From NCBI GenBank assembly GCA_023525975.1, contig CM042035.1, positions 32,269,001 through 32,333,000 on the forward strand: a stretch of 64,000 bases of DNA, in the 5' to 3' direction. Below the pieces are notes generated by a model, which had not been told where the DNA came from, searched no databases, and worked only from the letters and a program-made list of their open reading frames with translations. This document shows, piece by piece, positions 43,197-54,930 of the stretch. Origin of the DNA: Smallanthus sonchifolius (lineage: Eukaryota; Streptophyta; Magnoliopsida; Asterales; Asteraceae). The first letter of the stretch is position 1, and the number at the start of each line of letters is the position of its first letter. The position numbers were made by a program, and so were the translations under genes.

Positions 43197-44744
43197 TAAT
43201 AATACGAGTCACGGTTTGAAAATAATATAAACATATTATTTTTATACGAATTTATGGCTTAAAATAATATAAACATATTATTTTTACTTGAGAATAATAA
43301 CAATATATTATTTATAAAGTGGGTATAATATATAAAAACATGTTAACAATTCAAACCCGAGCCTACGGGTTGTTTTCCGGGCTAAAACACATTTGTATAA
43401 TATTATAATATTATGGGGTTTGATTTTTATTAATTAAATATTAACATAAAAATGTTTAAAAATAATTGTGGTCAACCAGCTTCAAACCCGGGTCTCATCT
43501 AGAGGAAGTCAGCGACTCAACCAACTGGACTGGGCATCCAGTTGGTACACTAGTCCAGGTTGTAAACCTTTTGTGGTTTGGTCCTGGCCCAAATTAGTTC
43601 AGACCAAGATTAAAGAATCGAAACAGTTGGGACAGGGATGGGATTCGAACGCGTGAATGGCCTACAGAACCCAACACACAAACCATCTCGCCCGCTAGGG
43701 TCATCGCAACATACACCCGGATCTATTCGTTTTAACATCCAAAGTCTCGGTGTTCCTCCCCCCTTTCGAAGCCGAGCCCAAGAACCAGTCCCAAAACCCT
43801 CTGATTCGGTCACGATTGGTAAAACAAGTTTAGGGGTTTTGTTTATCGAGGGTTGGCGAATCCGTGGGTGGAATTAATTGCGAAAACAACAAGTATTGAA
43901 TCGTTTATTTACCAATTGAATATCGAAACCCTAGAATATGAACACAAAATCGATTTGATCAAAACTGATATTATACGCTGTTGAAATCATGGGGTTTTTG
44001 ACAAGTAGAGGATTTAGAACTTGTTAATGTAAATTAATTCGATTGAGGTTAAGCGTAGGTTAGGGTTCGACTAAATCCATTCAAATGATGAACCCTAGAA
44101 TCTGTTTATGTTAGATTCGTTAGTGTAAGTCTGAATTGGTATAGGGCTTATGATCTAGATATAAAAACGAAACGAAGGAAGTGTTCAATTACCATAATGG
44201 TGTTTGGATTGAAGGTGATCGACTAAAACGTACTCCGACTTCGGCGATCTTAGCCTCCGACGATTTCTACAATGATTCCAGTCAAATTGGCGTACGGGGC
44301 AGCTTCTGGAGAGTTCTTAGGGTGTGTGCAATTGTTCGATTGTGAGGAAAATAAACGAATCGACGTGAATTTGATCGTGGAAGTGGAGTTTCGACGGTTA
44401 CGAGTTTAATGTGTAATAATTGGGTTTGATATCGGATTAAAGCTGTGATTAAGGTATCGATGATGGTCGTTAATGGCATTAAGGGTCGAATCAGTTACTA
44501 ATTCGAGTTGATTATCAATTTTTGGATTGAATTTGGCAACGGGAGATCGTGATTTTGACTTTTGAAAGTCAAAGAATTACGTTTGAATTAATTACAAGAT
44601 TAGTCCATGTGGTTTCATGTAATTAAGTTCGGGATTTGACAGAATTAACCCTTGAGGTTTTTAACAGGGTTAACAGGGTTAGGATTTAACAAAGAATCTA
44701 ACGGGATTGCTAACGGAGTTAGCTTAGAAAGTCGGATTGTCACA
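41880..44744 (-). mobile_element. Solo LTR of a Tekay-type gypsy element inside the caulimovirid
   Basis: The plus-strand ends are TGTCACACCCCC and GATTGTCACA, as for the gypsy1 LTR (minus sense TGTGACAATCC...GGGGGTGTGACA). GTTTC flanks both sides (41875-41879, 44745-44749). The length of 2,865 bp fits Tekay LTRs. No internal region remains, so unequal recombination between LTRs is the likely origin. A long (TA)n lies at 43148-43193 and two tRNA-like segments at about 43470-43710. Confidence 0.9.
43470..43710 (-). other. Two tRNA-like segments in the solo LTR
   Basis: On the minus strand the first has CAGTTGGTTGAGT and GGGTTTGAAGC. The second has GCGGGCGAGATGG and GTTCGAATCCCATCCC, the latter an exact B-box core. 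They resemble polymerase III A/B box pairs. No complete cloverleaf is seen. Confidence 0.5.
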
Positions 44745-44749
44745 GTTTC

Positions 44750-46985
44750 TTTAATTCAGCTAAAGAAAAATGTTTTAAATCTTTTTGAGAATTGTTTGAA
44801 GAAGATGTTTCCTCAGATTTTTGTTGTTTAAAATATTTTAAAATTAATTTTTCTTTAGTTTGAGGATCATCTACCACTTTTAAGAGATCTAGAATCTCAT
44901 TGCTTAAAACATTAATCTCCATATTTTGAAATTGTGAAATTATTTGATAAAGATCTTCTTCTGATATATTCTTAAGATGTAGAACTCTCACGTTTTTGCA
45001 ACAGTCTTTTTTTGCAATTTATTGAACATTGTTCTTCTTCTTCTTCTGAAGAATAAAAACTTTCATTTTCTAAAACATTTAGATTTTCTTCTTCTGAGAT
45101 TTATTTCTCAGAATCAGTTTCTTCAAAGCTTTCATTTAATAAAACTTCATTAATTTTATCTTTTAATTCACGATCTTCTATTTTGTTAATTTTTTTCTAA
45201 CCCAACAGGTTTTTGCTTTGTGGCCTAATTTACCACACTTTCTGCATTTTATTAATTTTTTAAATTCATCTGAATCAAAAAATCTATTTTCTTTATATTT
45301 TCTTTCTTTATCAGGTTTTCTGTCTTCTTTCCTGATTTTCTTTCTTTTATAATGTTTCTTTGGAGAAGAATTTCTGTTCCTAATTCCAGATGACTTATCA
45401 AGTCTATTTTCTATTCCAAATTGACCACATAATTCTCCTAATTGTCTTTTTTCATTTAGAGAATGTTTTTTAATTTGTTGATTAAGTTTTATTTCATTAC
45501 ATAAACTTAAACCTTCTTGGATACAGGTACCTATAAGTTTACCATAAGTATAATTTTCATAATTTATGATTCCATCTATGCTTAGTTTATTTCTTATTCT
45601 TTCAGCAAATAAATGTGGAAGACCGTCTATGAATTTTGACTTCCAATGTGGACTATTAGCCTCAAGGAGTTCCATAACTCTACATAAGAAAGTGTCTTTA
45701 TATCATCTAAAAGACGTGAGAGTTCTACATCTTAAATTTTGTAATAGGGTTCTCAGATTTTCAGAATCTTCAGACCATCTGCCTGTAAAGTGTTTTATAA
45801 TATTTACTATTAATATGTAAACTGCATTACTTTCAGTGTCACTAGTTCCTTCTTCTTGTTTTACACTGCTAAGGATTTTGTTTTTATCAGCTTGAGATAA
45901 ATAATTATCCTACCATCCTTTTAGCTGAGCTGTAAACCCAGATATAATCATATTTGCTATGGTTGTAACAGAATTATTATTATTCTTACAGATAGTGCTA
46001 TACATAAGCATTCTATTGATAGTATTATAAATTTGTCCTTCAGTTTGACCATATATGTTCCATTCATAGTTCATTTTTCCACTATAAGAATTATTGACAA
46101 TATATTCATGTTCTTCTATAAGAACATCTTGAGGAGTAGGCCTAGGGTAATAATATTTTCTTTGGGTTAGTTTATGTGCCCGTTTAGAAAGTTTGGAAAT
46201 TTGGTTATTTATTTCTTCTTGATAATTTTCTTCAGAAAATTCGGTTATAATACTAATCTTAAGATTCTTAAGAGCATTAATAGTATCATTTAAAGTTTTT
46301 ATTAAATTATCTTGAGATTTTATTTTAAAATCTGTTACTTCAGGAGGAAGTTGGATACTAGGAGTAGCAATCTTTTCCTGTGAATTCTTATTGGTAGATA
46401 GTTTTTTTCTCTTGGAAATAGGATATAATCCTATCCATTTTAGTGGTCAAATCTTGTAATTGTTCTCCCATAATTCTTAAGTATAAATTTGCGTAATTCT
46501 GTTGTTTAATTAACTCATTTATGTGAGAAACAGTAACGGGTAAAGTGTTACCTTCTAATAATTTTTGGAAATTTTGATAGTATCTTATCTCATTATCTTT
46601 TTCAATTTTAAAAGTTTGTGTAGGAGGGAAAACCTTAGAGATTATTTCTCCATTAATATTAAATTTTCTTTCAATAACAGAGATAATACTCCAAGTATAA
46701 CTTTCTATAAACCATGGAATAAAAGGTATAAACTCATTTTTTATAATCAGATCTTTATAGAATTCATCTTTAAAGTAAGTTATATCAGTTTCTTTGAAAT
46801 TTTCAAAAAACCAATTTCTAAATAATTCCCATTTGGGTAATTGAAATTCTTTACCGATCTTTTTTCTTACCGGAGATCCCGTAGTAAAATCTATTTTTCT
46901 TTAAAATCCATTAAACAAAATCGATTTCTGATTCGGTTGATTCCGGATCTACTTGAACTCCTGTAACTATATTATCAGAATTTAT
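44750..46985 (-). pseudogene. Caulimovirid capsid-protein region (broken)
   Basis: This is the part of the viral polyprotein between movement protein and protease. The clearest segment, 45178-45675, is Lys/Arg-rich and ends with the CCHC knuckle CRKCGKLGHKAKTC, the hallmark of caulimovirid capsid proteins. The region upstream (45700-46985) reads as capsid-like sequence with several stops. The downstream piece 44740-44991 continues into the solo LTR. The break by the LTR separates it from the protease. Confidence 0.78.
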
Positions 46986-46987
46986 TC

Positions 46988-47937
46988 TTAATTTGTTGTA
47001 CGGAAATTTTCCTTTATTCTTGAAGTAGAAGCTCTAGAAGGACTTCTAACAGTATATCCTAAAGGAGATATATGTTGGTGAGAGGGTAAAGATCTAGAAG
47101 ACATAAATCTAGGTAAAGAAGGAGTATTTCTAAGTTGTTCAAAAAGGATTTGAACAGTTCCTTCTTTAGTTTGTATAACATCTAAAGGATTATTATCTAC
47201 ATATTGTTGAGATGTTGTGGCTTTATCAAGAACCCAACTTTCTGGGAAGTTGATTTCTTCCCATTTAATCTTTCTTTTAGTAGTTATATTAGATTTACCA
47301 AAATTAGTTTCTATGACTAAAGTTTCATTTAATGGTTTATCAACCATTCTAAAGTGTGGATTTAAAGTGTATAAAGGCTTATAATAAATTCTATAACAGA
47401 TACATATAACTTCTGATCCTGGAGCATAGTTATAACCATGAGTCTTAACATTTAATGTTAAAGCATCTAAAATATTAACATCTGATAAAGATAATTGCAT
47501 ATTAGGATAAACATTGAAATATACTGGTCCATGAGCCAGGCTAGTTTGAACAATTCCTATAAGAGATTGTTTCCAGTCCAGATTTCTAGCATCTCTAAGA
47601 GCTGCTACAAAACTTTCTGGAAAACCTTCTAAAGTTAAGGGTTTGAATGCAATTTGCACAAGCCCTATGTGTAGAAATTTATAATCTTTTTTATATTTAT
47701 TTAAATATTTATTTAACAATAATTTAATAACGTGTCTTCTGTGTTTAAGGAAAATGTTTCTTCAGTTGTTTTAACAACTTGTTTTAATCCTAATTTTTCA
47801 AAGGTTCCTAATTTATAAATTAGTTTGTGTTCCATTTTTGGAATAGTCCATTTGTTTAATAGATCTAAATTATAAGGAATTTCATACTCCTCTTCAATAC
47901 TGTTTTTAACAGTATCGTTGCTCTTTAAAATATTCAT
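46988..47937 (-). pseudogene. Caulimovirid movement protein (frameshifted)
   Basis: Movement proteins of the 30K type carry virus through plasmodesmata. The start at ATG 47937 (MNILKSNDTVKN) lies 64 bases after the primer-binding site. A frameshift near 47715 separates this N-terminus from the core, which is open from 47719 to 46988 and includes IGLVQIAFKPL, GIVQTSLAHGPVYFN and HGYNYAPGSEVICI, very conserved in caulimovirid movement proteins. Confidence 0.85.
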
Positions 47938-48000
47938 TTAAGAGAATAAGTGTTGATCTACGCATTCAAACGTTGAACAAGATTTTATTTTAAGAGCACA

Positions 48001-48014
48001 TGACCCTGATACCA
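48001..48014 (-). other. Caulimovirid primer-binding site (degenerate)
   Basis: On the minus strand TGGTATCAGGGTCA matches the tRNA-Met-complementary TGGTATCAGAGCCA at 12 of 14 positions. It lies between the promoter and the movement protein, as expected. Confidence 0.75.
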
Positions 48015-49142
48015 TTTTACAGGATCATTATTACAAACCTAATAGGATCATTATTACAAACCTATATAAACATATAGCATAAAATTAAAAACATCTAAGA
48101 ATTATAGACCAATAGGATATTTTATAAAGACAGTATGGAAAGCTAAGATGGGGTTAGTAAAGATCAGACCATAAAAGCTTTTGTGCCCATTCTGGCATTA
48201 GCGGCTACGAGGTCCCCAAGAATTCAACCACCACCTAATTATTATATTCTATCATTAACCTGTCTATATTCTATTCTTAAAAATATTTTCAATTTTATCC
48301 TTTTTTTTTAAATTACTTGTTCAAGTTATCATGACATTTCAACACTTAAGAGACTTTGCCTCTAATAGAGGCAATCATTGAAAATAATATAAAATTAAAA
48401 ATATCAAAGAAAACTTTTTTTTACTAGATTTTCTTTTCCGGATGATAAATTTCAAGCTTCACAAGATAAACTTCAAATATTATTTCAGAGTTATTTTACA
48501 AGAGTAGTAGTGGAGATATTATCTGAGATGATGAGAAGATAGTCCCCTTATATAGGCGGGGAAAAGCTTACAAGATTCCTAATATGGGACCTAGATAAAC
48601 AATTTTGTGAAAAAGAAAACAGTAATTAGCAATTATTTTGCTAACTTTTTCAAAAAGTAAATAGTGACTGGCATATATAATGCCCGAGTGCATAATGGTG
48701 TCTGCCACGCCAACTATTATTGGAGTTTTCTGATCATGCTCTTGTGGGGTCTATTGTGGCATTTTGTTTTTTAGTTTTCCAGATGATTATTCCTGACTGA
48801 ATTCTTGCTTGTATTCTGCAAGGACTGTGTTGATATAATCTTCATCCAAAGGATCAGTAGTATCTTTCTCTCCTTCATGAAAAATCTTTTCTGTATCTGT
48901 ATCTTCATCTTCTTTAGTTTGGGACGATGTAGACATTGTTGAAGTAGATCCTCCTTCTTTTTAAAAATTTTTCATAATGTCTTTTTTTCATTTCTGCTAG
49001 GTAGAAATCCCTGATTTCTTTATTGCTGATTTGATCAGTGCCTTTAATAGTTTGGATTTTTCTGACAATGTGTCTGAAAGGGCTTGGAGCTTGCTTATGA
49101 GGATGACTATTTGCCTGATCAATGTAATCTTGAATTGTCTTT
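48015..49142 (-). promoter_or_regulatory. Caulimovirid intergenic region with promoter
   Basis: The minus strand carries CCTATATAAGG at 48546-48556, a strong TATA box for pregenomic RNA, about 530 bases ahead of the primer-binding site. The rest is AT-rich leader. Decayed coding of the second ORF seems to reach to about 48790. Confidence 0.6.
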
Positions 49143-50426
49143 TTAATTTTTTTCTATAGTATCATGGCTTTCTATGATACCATCATTGTTTACTAAGGTC
49201 ATCTTTTTCCAAAATTTTGTAAAAAAGAACCTTTTGATACAAAGAATATTCTGGCTGGTATAACCAACTTCTTGAGACCATTTCCATATCCATGGGATAC
49301 TGAACTGGACATAAAAATGGGATACAGGCATATCTTTTATGAAATTTTCATTTTGCTGGGCCTCTATTAAGGCTGGAGAAACATCTACCCATTGGGTATA
49401 TTGATTTTTATATAAATCAGGGATAATATTAACCGAGGGGCCAAAAGATTGCCACCAATTATAGAACCAGACTGGAATTTCCTGTCCGTAAGTATGAGAA
49501 CAAATTTTTATGAACCAAGAATGTTGTTGTCTTGGGTTCTCATATAAGAATGTTTTATAAAAAGCATTCATGTAATCCCAGTAATTATATTTAATTGGGA
49601 CTTTTGTTTGGGGATGTATGATCTCCCTTTCTTTTAACGGAGAAGTTCCCCATGCTTCTACAAATATAATCTGTTTTTATCACTATCTTGTTGAAGTTAT
49701 GAACATTAGGCTGGCCACTATGATAGTGTTCGATTTCACAATTTTCTTCTTTCAGAATATGTTCATAGTATTGTCTGGGCTTATAAGCCTCCGCAAGATA
49801 GAATCATGTATCCATATATCTGTTTATCAATAGCCATGGATTATTTTTCCATTTGATATCTTTACTTTCTAAGAGAAGTATGACCTCTTTATGTGGGCTT
49901 TGAGCCTAACTTTTTATATCATCCTCTGCTTCATTAGAAACAGTTCTAGCATATGATGTTTCAGAGTTGTTAGACTTCTCTTTTGAGGCTTTATAAGCTA
50001 AGAACTCCTTATAAAGGATATTGTCTGATTGGGTAGTTGAACCAGATGATGATGCAATATTATCAGCTACTAGTTTTTGATTTCCAATTTGGGATATAAC
50101 CCTTGGGTTTGAGCCACCTCTTCCCCTTTGAGAGGAAGATCTTCCCTTGTCTCCTCTTCCTTGATCCCAAGGAAGCATTTATGAAAAAATCATCCACATG
50201 AGATAATAATCATGTTATCATGTAATATTTGTGATCTCTTAGTTATATAAGCAATGTGTTTATTCTTATTTGTAACACAATAAGATTTTGTCTGTTGAGT
50301 CAAAAAAGGATTGTTTTGAATCTCAATAATTTGAATTTGTTGGCGTAGTATCTCATAAGTAATTTCTTCTCTCTGGGTATTGATTTCAGAGAGAGCCATT
50401 TTTAATGATCCTTTATAACGGGCCAT
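49143..50426 (-). pseudogene. Caulimovirid second ORF (unknown function), broken
   Basis: After RNase H, a frame starts MARYKGSLKMALSEINTQRE (50426-50190). It continues with a Gly/Arg/Ser-rich piece (50178-49906) and then 49571-49143, which contains YENPRQQHSWFIKICSHTYG and WFYNWWQSFGPS. The last segment recalls the second protein of florendoviruses as I remember it. Its role is not known. Stops separate the three parts. Confidence 0.6.
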
Positions 50427-51538
50427 TTAAACAAGATATTCCCTGGTAAGAAAATCAGGAAGACTATTATCACTACCTTCTTTATAAACAATATATCAAA
50501 ATCAAATGGGGCTAAATGTGATTGCCATCTTGCAAACATTTGTTTTGAGACATCATGTTTGAAATCTTTAGCAAACATAAATTTTGCTACTTGACAATCA
50601 GTTTTTATAGTAGACTTTTGATTATATAAATCATCTTGAAATTTTAAAACACATTTTACTATTGCTAGAATTTCTTTTGCAATAGTAGCATAATTTTTTT
50701 TACTTTTATTCCATTTTCCCGGATGTAATCTTACCAAATTTTCTTGTTTATTTATTGGTGAGATTTGTTTAAGAATTTCACCATAGTCTATATCAGAGGC
50801 ATCTGTTTCAATAATTTTTTCCCTGTCTGGGTTGGCTATCATTAATCAAGGAAGGTTTTGAACTTTCTGTTTAATTTTCTGAACAGTTTTAGTATGTTTT
50901 TCATACCACGGTTGAGGATTCTTTTTTAGTCTGTCATATAAAATGGAAGTATTCTCAGCCAAATTTTTATAATAAGAAATAATATAATTTAAGCTTCCTA
51001 AGAATCTTTGAAGTTGAGTTTTACCATGAATTTCATCTGGAAATTTAGACCCAAATTCAATGCTTCTATTAATAGGAATAATGTTTCCAGTCTCAATATT
51101 ATGCCCTAAAAATCTTCTTTTTGTTTGAAAAAGCATCATTTTTTGTCTAGAAATAACTAAACCATTATTTATAGTGATATTCTTGAATATATCAAGATGT
51201 TTAAAATGAGTTTCAATGTCTTTTGAAAATACAATGATATCATCTATGTAGACTATTATAAAATCACTATATGGAATAAAAATATCATTCATGATATTCT
51301 GAAATTCATATGGGGCATTCTTTAATCCGAATGGCATAACATTCCATTCATAATGCCCAGTACGTACAACAAAAGCACTTTTATAACTGTCTTTTTCATC
51401 AATTTGGATTTGCCAATATCCAGATTTTAAATCAAAATTTTAAAATATAACAGCATTATGTAATTTATCAAGTAAATCATTTTTATTAGGTATGGGGTAT
51501 CTGATTCATTTTAAAACTTTATTAAGAGGTTTGTAATT
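50402..51538 (-). pseudogene. Caulimovirid reverse transcriptase and RNase H (broken)
   Basis: The RT copies pregenomic RNA into DNA. The core 51337-50846 is open, with MPFGLKNAPYEFQ, the active site VYIDDIIVFS and FLGHNIETG. Upstream to 51538 the RT start is present but has a one-base loss and stops. The RNase H part (50842-50402) has ETDASDIDYG and later TDCQVAKF, two of the catalytic aspartates in context. A stop separates RT from RNase H near 50846. The locus cannot make an intact polymerase. Confidence 0.87.
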
Positions 51539-51555
51539 ATGACTGATCTAGGAAT

Positions 51556-52979
51556 ATATATATATATATATATATAATCACTAGATCTATATATAAGTTA
51601 TGTAACAAACTATAAAGCATAACACTTAACAAAATAAAAGACATGTATCACCAACTACTATATTCGGGTAACTTTTCTTTACAAATGAAGTTTTATAAAT
51701 CTTCATACGACACCATTTATATAAACCTTTTTATAACTTTATGACATTCATTTTTTTAGAAGATACATTAGATTAAGACCATGGATTCATGATTTTACCA
51801 TTTATAACAATTTCTATTTAATAGTTTTTCTTTTTGAGAAACTTGTAGTTTAGTGAGTTTATTTTTATATAAAAATTTTCATATAAGTTTTTAACTTGTG
51901 GTTATATATTTTTAAAAGAATATCTTATTTAGTAAATGGATCCATGTTTTAGATTTCATGATAACTAGGTTTTGGATGAAACTTCTCATACATGGAGTAA
52001 CCAAATGAATCTAGAAAATTTAAGAAAGAAAAACAAATTTTTTAACTTACAAAAAGAAGGAAAATAAAGTAAGGATGATGAAAAGGAGTTCCAAGCTTAG
52101 ACCCTTTGCTAATCCTTCTTGAAATGCACCATACTCTTTGAATTCTTCTTGGTTTCATGGACAAAAGTTGAAGAAAAAAAGATGGAGATTGTGTGAGAGA
52201 GAGAGGAGCCGTAGGTTGAAGGGAGGGAAAGGAGAAGTGAAATTTTGGTCGAAAAGTGTTGAAATGATAGCATGTGTAAGTGTAATATGGCATATAAGTC
52301 TTGAAAGTAAGGTTTGATTTGAAAAGAGTATGGTACATAACTTGCACCAAATTAAGAATGAAAGAAACATGATGTGGGTAAGCCCACATAGCCTCTTTTC
52401 AGCCGAGAAAGTCAAATTAGGGGGGGGGGGGGTTTGTTTGTGTAGTTAAGTGAGTTGAGAATTGAACCGGTTACTAACGCGTTGAGTTTCGGTTACGGCT
52501 AGGAACGGTAATTTAACTCATTTTTATGTTCTTTATTTCAATTAAGTAGGGGGTTAAACCAGCTTATTGAAAAATGTCTAATTATATATTGTAAAAGTCA
52601 TAGACACACTTAATAGTATGTAATTACGATTAAAAATGACGCTAAATGGTAAATTCTTGAAATTATGCCGTCATGGATTATTTTTATGTAACGAGGACCC
52701 TAAATCTTAAAATTAAATGTATAAATATAATATTGTGCCCTATGGGTCTTTGGACATTGATTAGGACACTAAATGAATCACCAACGATCGCTTTCGTCGA
52801 ATTAACCCGGGCGTACATACCAGCAATTTTTGAAGCTAACTATGTAAAATATACGAACTAACGGCTTTGCTTGACATCGAATGACCTAATTAATAATAAT
52901 TAAGCCAAATATGAAATTACAAATCATAAACACGTTTAACGTACGTACAGATAACTACCGGATATTGTCGGTTGTCACA
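51556..52979 (-). repeat. gypsy1 3' LTR, 5' part next to the viral insert
   Basis: This piece starts with (TA)n and AATCACTAGATCTATATATA and matches 58817-60180 from 51597 onward. It ends at GGTTGTCACA next to the pol side. Confidence 0.85.
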
Positions 52980-52999
52980 TTCTCCCCCTGTTAGAAGAA

Positions 53000-53427
53000 T
53001 TTCGTCCCGAAATTCAGTTGTTGTCGTCGGTAACAGGAATATTCTCGAACAGTGAGGGGTACTTGAGCTTCATCTGATCTTCACGTTCCCAAGTAAATTC
53101 AGGACCGCGTTTTGAATTCTAACGTACCTTCGCTAGTTTGATGCGACTGCGTCTAAGCTTCTGGACTTTCCAGTCCGTGACTTCTACAGGTTCCTCAATA
53201 AAGTGAAGCTTGCTATCAATGTGAACTTCCTCATGTGGTATGATAAGTGTTTCATCTGCTACGCACTTCTTCAGATTCGACACGTGAAAGACGTCATGCA
53301 CACTACTGAGTTCCTGCGGTAACTTGAGTTTGTAAGCTACTAGACCAACTCTTGCCAGAATTTCAAATGGTCCAACATATCTGGGGTTGAGCTTGCCTCT
53401 CTTACCAAATCTAATACACCTTTTCAA
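53000..53427 (-). pseudogene. pol: gypsy1 integrase C-terminus and chromodomain
   Basis: The GPY/F module (LNPRYVGPFEIL..VGLVAYKLKLP) is followed by VHDVFHVSNLKKCV and a chromodomain with EEPVEVTDWKVQKLRRSRI. A TAG at 53119 stands where VRWNSKRGPEFTWE is usual (TGG to TAG), and the rest, NSKRGPEFTWEREDQMKLKY, is readable to about 53000. The chromodomain targets integration to heterochromatin and places the element among Tekay-type chromoviruses. Confidence 0.87.
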
Positions 53428-54392
53428 GGTGTGACTTTCAAAAGAACTTTGTCTCCAACTTGAAATTCTAAGGGTTTTCGTCTGACATCAGCATAACTCT
53501 TCTGTCGAACCCTTGCTGCCTTGATCCTATCCTTAATCTGGAAGATCTTATCAGCAGTCTCTTGTATAATTTCAGGACCGGTTATTTGTTTGTCGCCGAC
53601 CTCCGCCCAACATAGCGGTGACCGACACTTACGTCCATACAAGGCTTCAAAAGGTGCGGCTTTGATACTGGTGTGATAACTGTTATTATACGAAAACTCG
53701 GCCAATGGTAGATGAGTATCCCAATTGCCTCCAAAATCTATCATACAAGCTCGAAGCACATCTTCAAGGGTATGAATGGTCCTTTCGCTTTGGCCATCCG
53801 TCTGGGGGTGATATGCCGTACTCATATCTAGGCGCGTGCCTGGAGCTTTCTGCAAAGATTTCAAGAATCATGAAGTTAAGCTATTGTCCATGTCAGAGAT
53901 AATAGTTAGTGGCACACCATGTCTTGCCACAACCTCCTTCAGGTAGATCCTGGTCAACTTCTCCATCTTGTCAGTCTCTTTGATTGGTAGAAAATGTGCA
54001 GACTTCGTTAAACGGTCTACAATTACCTAAATCATGTCAAAACCACTCGACGTCCTAGGAAACTTTGTAATGAAGTCCATAGAAATTTGTTCCCATTTAA
54101 ACTGTGGTATTTTAGGTTGTTGTAAAAGCCCAGACGGCTTCTGGTGTTCTGCTTTAACTTTGGAACAAGTTAAACATCGACTGGCATAAAGTGCGATGCA
54201 ACCTTTCTTGTTGGGCCACCAATATAGTTCCTTGAGATCTTTATACATTTTATCAGCACCTGGGTGAATCGAGTATCTAGACTTATGAGCTTCATCCATA
54301 ACTAATTCCCTAAGGTTCCCGATACTTGGCACCCAAATTCTATCCATAAAGTATAACGTATCATCCGACTTAGATTCCAATTCTTTAATCAT
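53428..54392 (-). pseudogene. pol: gypsy1 integrase
   Basis: The zinc-binding HHCC motif (HKSRYSIHPGADKMY, CLTCSKVKAEH) precedes the catalytic D in SMDFITKFPR. A TAG after GFDMI (near 54026) interrupts IVDRLTKSAHFLPI. Then come the second D region, with a stop near 53865, and the E region MSTAYHPQTDGQSERTIHTL. The frame is lost near 53427. Confidence 0.88.
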
Positions 54393-54930
54393 TCAGCGTA
54401 GAGCCTCATTCTGTATGTTCTTTTCCTTACGTGCCTCTTGTTGTGCCATTCGGATTTGAGTAGTAATGCTCGAGTGAATTGTTAATCCTAATGCACGAAC
54501 ACGAAGAGTTTTAACCCGCTCCTTACGGCTTAAGGCGTTTGCTACGACATTGGCCTTTCCAGGGTGGTACTTGATATAGCAATCATAGTCGTTTAGTAAT
54601 TCCACCCAACTACGTTGCCTCATATTCAACTCTTTTTGATCAAAACTATGTTGGAGGCTCTTGTGATCCGTACAGATGGTACTCTTTGTACCGTATAAAT
54701 AATGCCTCCAAATCTTGAGTGCAAACACAACAGCGCCTAATTCCAAATCGTGAGTCGTGTAGTTTTTCTCATGCACCTTTAACTGCCTGGATGCATAGGC
54801 TATGACCTTATGTTTTTGCATCAGTACACAACCCAAACCTTGATGTGATGCATCGCAATACACAACAAAATTGTCTGTTCCCTCGGGAAGGGATAGGATC
54901 GGTGCACTGCATAGCTTCTGTTTTAGTAAC
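54393..54930 (-). pseudogene. pol: gypsy1 RT end and RNase H, truncated by copia3
   Basis: LKQKLCSAPILSLPEGTDNF is the RT/RNase H connection. VVYCDASHQGLGCVLMQ, YTTHDLELGAVVFALKIWRHYL and ICTDHKSLQH hold the RNase H residues. The upstream end is cut exactly at 54930/54931 by the copia3 LTR. A TGA at 54393 breaks the link to integrase. Confidence 0.9.

Larger units (their letters stand above)
40869..51555 (-). mobile_element. Endogenous caulimovirid (pararetrovirus), permuted and defective
   Basis: On the minus strand the order is RT, RNase H, second ORF, TATA box, primer-binding site, movement protein, capsid with zinc knuckle, (solo LTR), aspartic protease, pre-RT. This is a circular caulimovirid genome opened just before the RT core. 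Both ends carry ATGACTRATCTAGGAAT (40869-40885 and 51539-51555), so the copy is one genome length with 17 redundant bases. It lies in (TA)n within the gypsy1 LTR. The layout with a separate second ORF resembles florendoviruses, which is an inference from memory. Stops and frameshifts occur in every gene. Confidence 0.88.
38697..52979 (-). repeat. gypsy1 3' LTR (split)
   Basis: The own sequence is 38697-40466, 40802-40868 and 51556-52979, about 3.2 kb. The piece 51597-52979 matches 58817-60180. Frames at 52042-52415 (minus) recur in the other LTR at 59320-59626, which shows that they belong to the LTR; coding value is unsupported. A G12 run lies near 52420. Confidence 0.82.

Noticed and set aside
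40869..51555. An intact, potentially active viral genome
   Set aside because: Every gene has stops or frameshifts and a 2.9-kb LTR splits the polyprotein. It is a fossil copy.
52042..52415. Hydrophobic open frames on the minus strand, also at 59320-59626
   Set aside because: Both lie in the two copies of the gypsy1 LTR. Frames shift between copies, so protein conservation is not supported.
52420..52432. G12 run as a G-quadruplex or regulatory site
   Set aside because: The matching LTR copy (near 59627) has only about seven G, so length variation by slippage is the simplest reading.
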